In this document: positions 52,290-62,102 of the stretch, piece by piece
Numbering within the stretch: the first letter of the stretch is position 1
How the letters are laid out: each line of letters begins with the position of its first letter
Origin: Butyrivibrio proteoclasticus B316
Lineage (GTDB): Bacteria; Bacillota; Clostridia; Lachnospirales; Lachnospiraceae
Direction of reading: 5' to 3'
Assembly: GCF_000145035.1 (NCBI RefSeq)
Contig: NC_014387.1
Span: forward strand, 2,036,001-2,100,000
DNA length: 64,000 bases
Notes under the pieces: model-generated
What the model was told of the DNA's origin: nothing
Seen by the model: the letters and a program-made list of their open reading frames with translations, nothing else
The model's database searches: none
Made by a program: the position numbers and the translations under genes

Positions 52290-52487
52290 TTAATCCCAGA
52301 ACATCTCTTTACAATCAGGACAGAAATATTGATACTCGTGTGCATCCCAGAAGATCCATCTCGTAACGTCCCTCTCACCGCCTGTACGGCATTTGCGTTC
52401 ATGTAAGCAATGTTTCTTCATTCCATCAAGATAGAGTGATCCACCTGCTACTTTCTCAAGTTCTGCATCTTTCATAGCTGTATTCAT
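52290..52487 (-). CDS. 65-residue peptide with double-glycine leader and Cys/His core
   Basis: A short gene with a strong site (GGAGGGG, 6 nt before the ATG) and its own terminator. Residues 1-16, MNTAMKDAELEKVAGG, match the double-glycine leader of class II bacteriocins and Nif11-type precursors. The 49-residue core contains HCLHERKC and a C-terminal CPDC, a spacing compatible with a zinc ribbon or disulfides, and is rich in aromatics (RWIFW, YQYF). No peptidase-containing ABC transporter or modification enzyme is in the window, so secretion or modification would depend on distant genes. A role as bacteriocin, signal or RiPP is inferred. Confidence 0.65.
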   Translation of the reverse strand: MNTAMKDAELEKVAGGSLYLDGMKKHCLHERKCRTGGERDVTRWIFWDAHEYQYFCPDCKEMFWD

Positions 52488-52597
52488 TTATGTCCCCTCC
52501 ATTTATTTTTGTTATCTGTAGTTTTATACGAAACAAAAATATATCTGGCAAAAACTCAGACAGCTATCTTTAAATCGTTTTCTCAAATCGTCGCAGA

Positions 52598-55345
52598 TCA
52601 ACACTCTGAACAGATCATTTTCTTAAGTTCATCAAAATCAATGCTCCGTTCAGGCACGAACTCCTCTGAGGAAATATATTCATAAATAGATGACAGCAAT
52701 GCTCTGCACTCGGGATAATCCATCAGATCATGAAGCCCCATCGAGGAAATAAACACTTTGCCCTTAAGACAATTAAATTCCAGAAGCATTCCCATATTTC
52801 TAAGATAGGCATAGCTATCCATAACAGTCACTATACTCTTTATGCCTTCAGGCAAAATAATAGCTCTCTGGGAAGCCTGCATAAACCACTGATAATCCGT
52901 ATAAAAGTCTGTCGGATAATCCCTGAAAAGAGGATGCTTATCATCTATTAAAAGGCCCATGCTGCCTTCCTGGCTTGCAAAGGTTCCAACAGACCAAAAA
53001 TCCGTAGTGAAGGTTGATTTAATCGATGAAGGAATTTCCTCTTTGCTGGAATCAGGAGCTAAAAAGACAACTCCTCCATTTTCAAGGACCTTTCTTGCCT
53101 CATTATCCAGAACCTTTGTCTGATGCACGTTCGCAGGCTTAACAGGATTTTGGCTGCCTGGCATGTACACAAAGATCCTATAAGTATTATCAAATCCGGC
53201 AAAAGACACATGAAGGTCAACTGCGCTATTTTTCTTAAGTCCAAGCTTACTAAGACTAATCTCTATCTCACCGACATCAGACAGACTACCCTGTTTGCAG
53301 ATGTCAGGCTTATCTTCCTCGTTTTCATAAAAGACATATTTCTGCTTGCAAACGCTGACTTCAAGTCTTCCCTCTATGTCACCCTTGGAATAATTTGCAA
53401 CTCTGACCTTTGCTCTTAGAACCTCATCCTCAACATAGGTGTACTTCTCCAAATATACAAGAGGCAGCACATCGGTAAAAAAACTCCTGAATCTGCCGGG
53501 TTCAGCAAAGCTGTAAGGCTTAGGCACAAGGTGAGAATTGAGCATGCCAACCAGGGCTGTTCCCTGCCCCGGAAAGTCCTGAAGTCCCAGAAGAGATATT
53601 CCTGAATAATCTCTGCTTCTAAGGGCTGCTTCTACCTCTTCTCTATAGCCCAATAACGATAATTCGCCGGTAGCTTCAACCCACTTCTCCCAGTTATCCA
53701 AAAGTCCTTTTTTAGCAACTTTTTCCTTGATCAGTCCAAGATTATCCGGCCTTGTAACCCCATGGAAAAGATCTATCTCCTTAAAATCAGGTAATACCTC
53801 AAACTGACCAACTTCAAAGCTGTATACAGGTCCTTCATACTCTTTGCGTATTTCAGCTACAGTATCATCATAGTTATGACAGGCATTTGGATATTCATTA
53901 TTAAGATACCCTTGCATGCCATCAAAGGTTGCCCTCATAGGTAGACCTTTATAGCGCATAGCTGTGTAGAAGTCGCTGTCAGGGTCAGCCCCCTTCTCTC
54001 CATAAAAAGCATTTGAAGAAAACGCAAAAAGCCTTGTCTTATCCATTTCGTGGCACAGCTTCAAAAGCTCTTTAACTATAGGCGCTCCATCCTCTTTGTA
54101 CTGAAGTTCGTTTCCAAAGGTCATCATCACGAAGGATGGATGGTTAGCATATGTTCTGATAATCTCAGATAATTCTCTTCTATAGTAGCCTGCTGCCGTC
54201 TGGTCAGAAAATGCATCTGCAGGATTCCAGTGAGATAGCTCAGGCTGCATCATGATTCCCAACTCGTCTGCTGCCATAAATGCCTCTTCCGGCGGACAGT
54301 GAGAATGAAATCTAAGGCAATTAACCCCATAACCCATATAGGTTCTGATAACCTCTTTCCAAGCATCCACACTTACCGGCGGATGCCCTTCTTCCGGAAA
54401 AACAGCGCAGTTTGCTTCACTTCGCAAAAAGATTCTGCGGCCATTAAGGCACAGATGCCCGTCTATATCTTCAAAAGACCTGATACCGAAAGCTTCTTCT
54501 AATACATCTGAGCTTCCTTCTTTCCCCGCATTCTTAATAAGCACCGCTCTTACATGGCATAGCCTTCCCTCATATTCATCCCATAAAAGGTCATCAGGAA
54601 CTCCTGCGTCAATGCTCATTTTGAAATACGATTTTCCTGCTGTACCTGCAATCTCGAGTGTACCCGTTCTGCCAAGTTCTTCAAACTCAAGCTCAAGTTT
54701 TTCTCTAAACCATTTATCTGATTCTATACATACTTCCGTATCGAGTATCCATCTGCCATCCTCCAGGCTTCTCTTAGGATAGACTCTGATGCTTTCGATA
54801 AAAGTTCTCTCTCTGATCAACAGGCCGAATCTTCCAATTATCCCGTTCCAGTTGGTCTGTGTCTCATCGGTAGCAGCTGAAGAATAGACTATGTTGTCAT
54901 GAGGAAGCCCCTCGTAGCTGTTATCCGATGTTATCTCTATAACAGCCCCCTTATGTAAAAGACCTGTCACCTCGAATATATACGGAGTTGAAAGACTTCC
55001 TGATATAGAAGGCACTGATACACCATCAATAGACAGTTCCAAAACTCTGGCTCTCTCTGCAATCAGAAAATATCTCTTTTCCCCAGCCATTTCCTGATCA
55101 CAGACTCTTCTAAAAACTGCCTTACCTTCATAGGTATGGTTTCTTGTAAATCTTGTCGCTATCACCTTACTTGCAGAAAGCGCTTCATTCTCAATATAGT
55201 TTTCGTCCTGATAAAGCTTTTTTGCCGGCTTATCCTCATAGCCTATGTTATTGGTATCAAGCGTTCCCGGAAGTATAGCTTTATGCCTGCTGCCATCTGC
55301 AAGCTTAACCTCCCACTCTCCGGCAAGACTTAAAAAGTTACTCAT
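52598..55345 (-). CDS. Large cytoplasmic glycoside hydrolase family 2 protein
   Basis: 915 residues from the ATG at 55345 (AAGGGTGA upstream). Galactose-binding-like N-terminus (LAGEWEVKLADGSRHKAILPG), Ig-like domain, TIM barrel (CLRFHSHCPPEEAFMAADELG). The acid/base is Glu in MMTFGNELQ and the nucleophile is probably Glu in YSFEVGQFE. The C-terminal about 300 residues form extra beta domains and a glutamine-amidotransferase-like segment (GGVVFLAPDSS ... TTDFWSVGTF), as in some GH2 beta-galactosidases/glucuronidases. No signal peptide. It starts 11 bp after the stop of the DUF5107-TPR gene, forming a two-gene operon. Confidence 0.9.
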   Translation of the reverse strand: MSNFLSLAGEWEVKLADGSRHKAILPGTLDTNNIGYEDKPAKKLYQDENYIENEALSASKVIATRFTRNHTYEGKAVFRRVCDQEMAGEKRYFLIAERARVLELSIDGVSVPSISGSLSTPYIFEVTGLLHKGAVIEITSDNSYEGLPHDNIVYSSAATDETQTNWNGIIGRFGLLIRERTFIESIRVYPKRSLEDGRWILDTEVCIESDKWFREKLELEFEELGRTGTLEIAGTAGKSYFKMSIDAGVPDDLLWDEYEGRLCHVRAVLIKNAGKEGSSDVLEEAFGIRSFEDIDGHLCLNGRRIFLRSEANCAVFPEEGHPPVSVDAWKEVIRTYMGYGVNCLRFHSHCPPEEAFMAADELGIMMQPELSHWNPADAFSDQTAAGYYRRELSEIIRTYANHPSFVMMTFGNELQYKEDGAPIVKELLKLCHEMDKTRLFAFSSNAFYGEKGADPDSDFYTAMRYKGLPMRATFDGMQGYLNNEYPNACHNYDDTVAEIRKEYEGPVYSFEVGQFEVLPDFKEIDLFHGVTRPDNLGLIKEKVAKKGLLDNWEKWVEATGELSLLGYREEVEAALRSRDYSGISLLGLQDFPGQGTALVGMLNSHLVPKPYSFAEPGRFRSFFTDVLPLVYLEKYTYVEDEVLRAKVRVANYSKGDIEGRLEVSVCKQKYVFYENEEDKPDICKQGSLSDVGEIEISLSKLGLKKNSAVDLHVSFAGFDNTYRIFVYMPGSQNPVKPANVHQTKVLDNEARKVLENGGVVFLAPDSSKEEIPSSIKSTFTTDFWSVGTFASQEGSMGLLIDDKHPLFRDYPTDFYTDYQWFMQASQRAIILPEGIKSIVTVMDSYAYLRNMGMLLEFNCLKGKVFISSMGLHDLMDYPECRALLSSIYEYISSEEFVPERSIDFDELKKMICSEC

Positions 55346-55356
55346 ATTTATCACCC

Positions 55357-58300
55357 TTACTCCTCACAAATTTTAAGGTATAACGCTGCAAGCTGATGAT
55401 TCTTATCAAGAAAAAGAGCTTTCTCAAACCACTCTTTTGCCTCTTTGTTCCTGCCAAGTCCCATATTGCCAAGTCCCATAAGATAATAGCAGTGTACCCT
55501 GTTCTTGACATCCATATCCGCATCAAATACAGACATATCAGGCATTGACACAGCAAAATAGTCCATTACAAACTTATCATTAACATGGTGCTCTCCGTAG
55601 TCCAAAAGCTTATAAAAACGTGTATTTGCACTGTTGATATCTTTGAGCTCTCTAAATCCCATTCCCTGGAACAATATCATATCCGCAGGCTGATCATAGT
55701 AATACATCATTCCTGCAGGCTCACTTCCCCCAAGCGTTGCTCTCTCATAATTCTCTTTGGCCTTTGCTTCATCTCCCATAGCCTTATAGCACCTGGCAAG
55801 AAGGTAATAAAGGTTATTGTCCTTGGTTCCTTCAAGTCTTCCTTCTCCCAGATTCTCAGGATAGGAAAGTGCTTCCTCTATAAGCTCTACTGCTTTCTCA
55901 GGCGCCTTCTGCTCCAGAAGCTTTCTTGCCATCATGAAAAGAGATAGCTTAAACTGCGTAGTGATCTTACCTTCAGCGCCCTCCCAAGTCTGGAAAGAAT
56001 GACTGATTGTCTCTGCATGAGCTTTTTCATATTCTCCGCAGAGATTGAGTATTGTTACATACTCAGTATAAAGATCATCCCTCTTATAAATCAGCTCTTT
56101 GTTCTCTTCAAAGTTCCTTAGTCTGTCCCTGCAGGATAATCCAAGTCTCTGATATAGCTGATCAAGTTCAAGAAATACTCTTGCATCGCTCTTATTAAGT
56201 TCAAAGGCTCTCTCAAGACACTCTTTTGCCTTATCCTTGTCATTACACTTATTATAATAGGCAATAGACAGATTCCTTAGTAGTGTTGGGAAAGTATCAT
56301 CAAGCTCTTTGGACTTCTCCCAGAGACTAACAGCCCTTTCATATCCAAGCTTATCATAATACAGGCACCCAAGATAATAATATGCCTTGGCTCCACTTGG
56401 ATTAAGCTCTATACACTTTTCCAAAACAACTATATCTTCAAGCTTATTAGGGAAACAGTACTTAAATGAAGCATTTTCAGCCCTGTTAAGCTCATCTTTG
56501 ATATTCTTATCAGTTTCCCCGAGCATGTACAGGTAGTAAGCCCTGTAGTAATACTTAAGCGGACTCTCCTGCCTACACTCAGCAAGTACTTCAGCTGCAT
56601 ACTCATACATTCCAAATTCTGCAAAGTCTCTTGCCGTCTGAAGGAAATTCTCTATATCACCGGTGATAACACTCTCTTTGCAGCTATCATCCAGCTTATA
56701 TAAGAGCCATCTTGATACAAAGTCGAAAGCATCAACGTCAAGATTCTCATGAAGATAACTTTTCGCTTCATCTTCCCTTCCCAGAATTGTTAAAAGAGCT
56801 CCCTTAAGCCCCCTTGCCTTGATGTTATGGCAGTTCTTAACAAGCCCTTTTTCTATCAGCATAAGAGCTTCTTCATATCTTCCTCTTATGGCATCTATAA
56901 CAGCCAGATAATAAAAAGACATCTCCTGCTGAGCACTTGTCCAGGTTGCTTTATAAAATGCATCATACGCTTCATCCATCCTCTTCTGATAGAAAAGAGA
57001 TAATCCCAGATTATAATAAGCCTCACTGTCATATGGATTTGGATTTAAAAGAGTAAGTCTCTGAATGGCTCTTCTAAAGAACTTTTCTGATTTTTCAAAC
57101 TCGCCCCTTCTTAAAAGAAGCATTCCATAGGCATTGTTGATCCTGATATCGCCTTCATCTCTTTTAAGCCCTTCAAGATAATACCCGTCAGGTAGCCAGG
57201 TAGCATGACGGTACTGTTCAATATGCTGACCTGTAAGATATAGCTCTTCATTTGTAAGGATATCCCCGGGAGCCTTAGCTGCTTTGGCAGGCTCCGCAAG
57301 TTTGGGGATACCATAATTCTTTTCCTGATAAGATACTAACTCCTCTCCCTCATGATATACCGCGATCTTAACCTTATATCTGTCAGCATCTTTCACGGAA
57401 AGAACTTTCTCGTATACATTTTCAGGTGATATATTAGCCTCTTCATCAAGGATCTTCTCGCCGTCATTTGTGATCACGATCCTTGCATTTTCAAACAGCT
57501 CTGTAGCATATACTCTGGCCCTTATTTCATCATCCGAAACTTCAAGGCTTACGGCTGCTGACAAGCTTGCATTCTTGACATATCCAATCTTTTTGTATGG
57601 CATGAAATACTGCTTGAATTTCTTTTCCTCATAGGGCCCAAGCCAGGTAAAATCAGGCTGATTGTCACAGTAGACACCTGTCATAAGCTCAATATAAGGT
57701 CCATCTTCATCTGTAAGGTTTCTATCCCATGCCTTGCCAAAATCTCCGCATCCCCAGGTCCACTGTTTCTTACCGGGAGATACATGATGATCAGCTACAT
57801 GCAAAAGACCTGCTTCTTTCCCATAGTCATAGCCACCCACAAAATCAAAATCAGATTTTTCAGCCATATATGAAGTAGGCACCGGGATATTTTTGTATCT
57901 GGAAATATCTACACCTGCACTGTAATCGTGCTTGTAGTACTCTCCTGTCGCAATAGGAAATCTTGATACAGCTCTTTTACCATGATCATATACAGAGTGA
58001 ACATCAGGCGGAAAGACCGACTGGGTATTGTCATTAACAGAAACTGCTGGGTTTGCCCACCACAGGAAGGTCTGCGGAAGCGGTGTTCTGTTATAGAGCT
58101 GACCTTCGATTTCTATAAAAGACTTATCTGGATACAGAGTTATCGAAGTAATAACCCTTGTTCCGTACATTCTGTCAACGTCTCCTAATAAAAGCGATTT
58201 GGACCCGTCTTCGTTTTCCCTTATCTTGTACTCAACCTTCATATAAGTAGTTGGCCTGTGATGCTGTGGCCAGTTAAACTCAATACCGCCTGAAATCCAT

Positions 58301-58626
58301 GGACCTGTAAGTCCTACAAGCGCAGGTTTGATCACGTGATTGTAGTACACAAAGTCATAGCCGTTTGTCTTGTCGTAGGCTCTTTGGATCCTTCCTCCAA
58401 GTTCAGGCATAACCATTACCTTGATGTATTTATTTTCAAGAAAAACAACGTCCCACTCCTTGTCCTTCTTTTCCCTTTTTATTTCCTGGATCGCAGGGTA
58501 GGGATAAATCTTGCCACTGCTTCCCTGATAAACTCTCTTTTCCAGAAACATAGGATTAATGTCCGGCTCTCCTATGTCATAGGTTGGAATTTTAACCTTT
58601 TCTTCCCAGATCTTAACTGTATCCAT
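55357..58626 (-). CDS. DUF5107 domain protein with TPR repeats
   Basis: 1089 residues. The first about 400 residues are DUF5107, a galactose-mutarotase-like beta-sandwich (YIKVMVMPELGGRIQRAYDK, GGIEFNWPQHHRPTTYMK). The remainder is a long TPR array (EAYYNLGLSLFYQKRMDEAY, KAYYYLGCLYYDKLGYERAV) ending near LDKNHQLAALYLK. DUF5107 proteins recur beside glycoside hydrolases in gut bacteria and may recognise or process oligosaccharides; no activity can be shown from sequence. No signal peptide. AAAGGAG precedes the ATG. Divergent from an AraC regulator. Confidence 0.88.
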   Translation of the reverse strand: MDTVKIWEEKVKIPTYDIGEPDINPMFLEKRVYQGSSGKIYPYPAIQEIKREKKDKEWDVVFLENKYIKVMVMPELGGRIQRAYDKTNGYDFVYYNHVIKPALVGLTGPWISGGIEFNWPQHHRPTTYMKVEYKIRENEDGSKSLLLGDVDRMYGTRVITSITLYPDKSFIEIEGQLYNRTPLPQTFLWWANPAVSVNDNTQSVFPPDVHSVYDHGKRAVSRFPIATGEYYKHDYSAGVDISRYKNIPVPTSYMAEKSDFDFVGGYDYGKEAGLLHVADHHVSPGKKQWTWGCGDFGKAWDRNLTDEDGPYIELMTGVYCDNQPDFTWLGPYEEKKFKQYFMPYKKIGYVKNASLSAAVSLEVSDDEIRARVYATELFENARIVITNDGEKILDEEANISPENVYEKVLSVKDADRYKVKIAVYHEGEELVSYQEKNYGIPKLAEPAKAAKAPGDILTNEELYLTGQHIEQYRHATWLPDGYYLEGLKRDEGDIRINNAYGMLLLRRGEFEKSEKFFRRAIQRLTLLNPNPYDSEAYYNLGLSLFYQKRMDEAYDAFYKATWTSAQQEMSFYYLAVIDAIRGRYEEALMLIEKGLVKNCHNIKARGLKGALLTILGREDEAKSYLHENLDVDAFDFVSRWLLYKLDDSCKESVITGDIENFLQTARDFAEFGMYEYAAEVLAECRQESPLKYYYRAYYLYMLGETDKNIKDELNRAENASFKYCFPNKLEDIVVLEKCIELNPSGAKAYYYLGCLYYDKLGYERAVSLWEKSKELDDTFPTLLRNLSIAYYNKCNDKDKAKECLERAFELNKSDARVFLELDQLYQRLGLSCRDRLRNFEENKELIYKRDDLYTEYVTILNLCGEYEKAHAETISHSFQTWEGAEGKITTQFKLSLFMMARKLLEQKAPEKAVELIEEALSYPENLGEGRLEGTKDNNLYYLLARCYKAMGDEAKAKENYERATLGGSEPAGMMYYYDQPADMILFQGMGFRELKDINSANTRFYKLLDYGEHHVNDKFVMDYFAVSMPDMSVFDADMDVKNRVHCYYLMGLGNMGLGRNKEAKEWFEKALFLDKNHQLAALYLKICEE

Positions 58627-58750
58627 GCTACTCTGCTCCTTTTATTTTCCTCGTTATTAAAAACTATATTAGATAATAAAATACACTTTCTCAATTATTA
58701 AACTTGCCTTATAATATAAAAAAATTGCTCTAATCATCGAGGTTTATAGC
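58627..58750. promoter_or_regulatory. Divergent promoter region, DUF5107-GH2 operon and AraC gene
   Basis: AT-rich. TTATTAAA occurs twice, 41 bp apart, and a perfect TATAAT on the plus strand lies about 37 bp before the AraC start. The -35 elements are poor, as expected for activator-dependent promoters. Confidence 0.35.
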
Positions 58751-59590
58751 ATGTTTTCATCAGAAGAAAAAATAACAGGTGGATCCCAGTATTTTTTTTA
58801 CACTCCAACTGAGACTTCCAAATCTCTTTTCCTATACCCTACAGTAATTGGAAGCTTTGAATACCTGCCTTCCTACTCACTTATAAGAAACAGATATGAT
58901 AGTTATCTCATTATTCTGATTGAGAGTGGGACTATGGAAATATTGCTCGATGGAAAATACTTGCCCGCAGGAAAAGGTGACGTTATCCTTCTTAACTGTT
59001 ACAAGCCGCATGCCTACAGAACGTCTACAGGATGCAAGACCCTTTGGCTTCATTTTGACGGCAAAATGGCAGGAAGCTACTACGATAACCTCACTCAGGA
59101 TAATACCAATATTCTTACTATCAAGAACTTTAATGCAGTCCACACTTTACTTGGACGCCTGTTTAGATCCTTTGAAGAACACTCAGCCAAGAGCGAGGCA
59201 CAGATGAGTATAATGATAGGCAATATCTTACTGGAACTAATGTCAGGCAAGGCATCAGTAGAGCCCGTTCAGAGCGGCATTAATAAAGTTACGGAATACC
59301 TTACTGATAACTTTTCCAGAGATATATCCTTAAATGAAATGGCAGAACTTGCAGGGTTTTCGCCCTACTATTTCCTTAGAAGATTTAAAAAAGAAACCGG
59401 CCTTACTCCCCACCAGTTTCTGATATCCGCCCGTATGTCCGCTGCCAAATATAATCTCTCCAACACCGGCATGACTGTATCTGAAATTGCTTATGCCTGC
59501 GGCTTTGAAGACGAAAGTGCCTTTTGCTACTCTTTCAGGAAAAGAGAAGGCATCACACCAAAAGAATTCAGGCTGTCAAAAAACAATTGA
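58751..59590 (+). CDS. AraC family regulator with N-terminal cupin
   Basis: 279 residues; CGAGG upstream of the ATG. The N-terminal cupin-like sensing domain (LIILIESGTMEILLDGKYLPAGKGDVILL in part) contains the KPHAYRT strand. The C-terminal double HTH (LNEMAELAGFSPYYFLRRFK; VSEIAYACGFEDESAFCYSF) ends near residue 275. It probably activates the divergent DUF5107-GH2 operon upon binding a sugar. Confidence 0.92.
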   Translation: MFSSEEKITGGSQYFFYTPTETSKSLFLYPTVIGSFEYLPSYSLIRNRYDSYLIILIESGTMEILLDGKYLPAGKGDVILLNCYKPHAYRTSTGCKTLWLHFDGKMAGSYYDNLTQDNTNILTIKNFNAVHTLLGRLFRSFEEHSAKSEAQMSIMIGNILLELMSGKASVEPVQSGINKVTEYLTDNFSRDISLNEMAELAGFSPYYFLRRFKKETGLTPHQFLISARMSAAKYNLSNTGMTVSEIAYACGFEDESAFCYSFRKREGITPKEFRLSKNN

Positions 59591-59621
59591 AAAAGGGATC
59601 AACCTAAAGTTAATCCCTTTT
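59591..59621. terminator. Bidirectional terminator between AraC and fructokinase genes
   Basis: AAAAGGGATCAAC pairs with GTTAATCCCTTTT (one mismatch) around CTAAA. It is preceded by A's and followed by T's, and lies between two convergent genes. Confidence 0.88.
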
Positions 59622-59643
59622 CGCATATTCTTTATTCTTATCA

Positions 59644-60609
59644 TTACTTGTTTGTTAGAAAAGCTGTTATTTCTTCTTTGGTTGGCATTACAGAAAGCGC
59701 ACCTTTTCTGGTGGTTATAATGGATGCCGCAGCGTTTGCAAACGACAGGCATTCAAACAATCCGTCTTTTGTCAGATTATCAAGTCCGTTTCTATGAACG
59801 TAATCTATGGCACAGGCACAGAAGGTATCGCCTGCTCCTGTAGTCTCTATAGTAGCAGGATTTCTGTACCCGTCTTTTTTGATCACCATATCTTTATAAA
59901 GAGCTATACTTCCTTCAGGTCCAAGTGTGGCAAACACGATTGGAATACCAAAGTCTCTCTTTATTTTCCTTGCTCCTGCCTCTATATCCTTAAGGCCTGT
60001 AAAAAGCTCAATCTCATTATCTGAAATTTTCAGGATATCACAGTTTTCAAAGCCATATTTCATAGCATCTATTGCATCGTCTACGTTCTTCCATAAAGGT
60101 TCTCTGTAATTTGGATCAAAAGATATGACTGCTCCGCTCTCTTTAGCTATTGTAACAGCTCTGACAGTTGCCTCTCTTGCAGGTTCGTCTGTCATTGACA
60201 GTGTTCCAAGATGAAATACATCTGCATTCCTTATAAGCTCAGCATTCTTCTCAACATCCTCTGCTGTCAGCATCATGTCTGCTCCGGGCTTTCTGTAAAA
60301 AGAAAAATCTCTGTCTCCATTTGGAAGTTTATTAACAAATGCAAGGGTAGTATTTACCTCCTCGTCAAAGACAAGTCCGGTAGAGTCTATACCCTGCTTT
60401 TCAATTCTCTCTTTTAACATCCTTCCGAAAAAGTCGTTTCCAACCTTGCCGATAAAAGCTGTGCTGCCTCCTAAATTCTGAAGCATTGACAGCACATTAC
60501 AGGGTGCTCCGCCTGGATTAGCCTCAAATAAAGGATTTCCCTGGTTGCTGTCTCCGCTTCCTGTAAAATCAATAAGCAACTCCCCCAGCGCAACTACATC
60601 TTTTTTCAT
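59644..60609 (-). CDS. Fructokinase (PfkB/ribokinase family)
   Basis: 321 residues. N-terminal DVVALGELLIDF and NPGGAPCNV, then the nucleotide/anion-hole motif TTGAGDTFCACAIDY with the catalytic Asp. It phosphorylates fructose released by the GH32 enzymes to fructose-6-phosphate. The start (GAGAGGAAAT upstream) is 3 bp after the GH32 stop, so the two are tightly coupled. Last gene of the fructan operon. Confidence 0.93.
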   Translation of the reverse strand: MKKDVVALGELLIDFTGSGDSNQGNPLFEANPGGAPCNVLSMLQNLGGSTAFIGKVGNDFFGRMLKERIEKQGIDSTGLVFDEEVNTTLAFVNKLPNGDRDFSFYRKPGADMMLTAEDVEKNAELIRNADVFHLGTLSMTDEPAREATVRAVTIAKESGAVISFDPNYREPLWKNVDDAIDAMKYGFENCDILKISDNEIELFTGLKDIEAGARKIKRDFGIPIVFATLGPEGSIALYKDMVIKKDGYRNPATIETTGAGDTFCACAIDYVHRNGLDNLTKDGLFECLSFANAAASIITTRKGALSVMPTKEEITAFLTNK

Positions 60610-60612
60610 AAG

Positions 60613-62094
60613 TTATTTCCTCTCAAGCTCATACATAGTAACATCCATAAGAAGTTCTCCAACTGCCTTAAAACTGATACCTTCAGCTCTGACATCTGTA
60701 AGGATTACCATAGACATTGCCTGCTGTCCATTATTGATGAAGAGCTCCATGCTGTATCTGTCAAGAACAAGTCTAAGTGAAATCTCACCCTTATTTCCTG
60801 CAACCTTACATCTTCTCTGATGAACAATGGCTCTTCTGCTTCCTGAATGCTTTCTGTCTATCTTAACAATATTGTCAACAGGGTCATATTCAATCGTTGA
60901 ATAAGCCTTGCCATTATCAGCAAAACGAATTTCAAATTTTTTATATGAAAGCTCTGCCTGTGTAGATCTGACTCTTACTGTCATATCTACGCATCTGCCT
61001 TCAATACTTGAAAGTGAAGCACTATCAGAAATAAGTACATTCTGTCTGCTGATTCTTTTGCCGTAATAATTCTCTATCTCTCTGGCAGGCCACTGAATAA
61101 GTCTGTTATCCTTAATAGTTATTTCCCTTGGAATACTCATCTGGCCAAACCATGGGAAGTCATCGCGCCTGATTCCGCATGTATCCCAGTTCTGCATCCA
61201 GCCGATCATGACTCTTCGTCCATCAGGAGTCTTGATTGTCTGTGGCGCATAAAAATCAATACCATAGTCAACAGCCTGACAGTTTTCTTCGCAGAATTCT
61301 CCATTTTCATCGATACTTCCTATCACACACAAGGTGCCGTTTCCGTTGTGGAACTCAAGCTCTTCAGGAAGCATATCCTGAGGGCTTGTGAGAAGGACCT
61401 GTTTGCCATCGTGGTTAAAGTAATCAGGGCACTCCCACATTACACCGAATCTGTGATTGTTCTTGATAACAGTCTTATCATAGGACCAGTTGATACCGTC
61501 ATCACTTACAAACTGTAATATCTGTCCATCGATATCCTCAGTTTTATTGCCAACTACTATGTAATATTTGCCATTTTCACGCCATACCTTAGGGTCTCTG
61601 AAGTCATATTTGCCGGCGCCCTCAGGAAGCATAGTGCTGTCAATTACAGGATTATTGGCATACTTCTCATAATCCTTGCCGTCACCAAAAGCAACACACT
61701 GGGTCTGAACCTCTCTGATGTTGCCATCTTCATCTTCCATTTTCTGAACTCCTGTGTACACCAGAAGTTGTCTGCCATCTTCCATTTCAATGGCACTACC
61801 TGAAAAGCAACCGTTCTTGTCATATTCCATATCAGGAGCTATAGCAGCAGGATAATATTCCCATGTGATCAGATCCTTACTAACCGCATGTCCCCAGTGC
61901 ATAGGTCCCCATACTGTCTCATATGGATAATACTGGTAAAAGAGATGGTATTCACCCTTATAAAGGCTAAAACCGTTAGGATCATTCATCCATCCACATC
62001 TTGGTGTCAGATGAAAAAGAGGCCTCATTTCAGGGGCGATCATCTTTTCCTTTCTCTCTTCATATTCACGTGCCTTGTTTAACTTATCACTCAT
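60613..62094 (-). CDS. Glycoside hydrolase family 32 (beta-fructofuranosidase)
   Basis: 493 residues from the ATG at 62094 with GAGGATA upstream; an in-frame GTG four codons earlier overlaps that site. Nucleophile D38 in WMNDPNG, transition-state D167 in FRDPKVW and acid/base E221 in WECPDYF are all present; a C-terminal beta-sandwich follows. No signal peptide, so it cuts imported sucrose or short fructo-oligosaccharides. Between an extracellular GH32 and fructokinase, it handles the intracellular step. Confidence 0.95.
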   Translation of the reverse strand: MSDKLNKAREYEERKEKMIAPEMRPLFHLTPRCGWMNDPNGFSLYKGEYHLFYQYYPYETVWGPMHWGHAVSKDLITWEYYPAAIAPDMEYDKNGCFSGSAIEMEDGRQLLVYTGVQKMEDEDGNIREVQTQCVAFGDGKDYEKYANNPVIDSTMLPEGAGKYDFRDPKVWRENGKYYIVVGNKTEDIDGQILQFVSDDGINWSYDKTVIKNNHRFGVMWECPDYFNHDGKQVLLTSPQDMLPEELEFHNGNGTLCVIGSIDENGEFCEENCQAVDYGIDFYAPQTIKTPDGRRVMIGWMQNWDTCGIRRDDFPWFGQMSIPREITIKDNRLIQWPAREIENYYGKRISRQNVLISDSASLSSIEGRCVDMTVRVRSTQAELSYKKFEIRFADNGKAYSTIEYDPVDNIVKIDRKHSGSRRAIVHQRRCKVAGNKGEISLRLVLDRYSMELFINNGQQAMSMVILTDVRAEGISFKAVGELLMDVTMYELERK

Positions 62095-62102
62095 TTCTAT
62101 CC

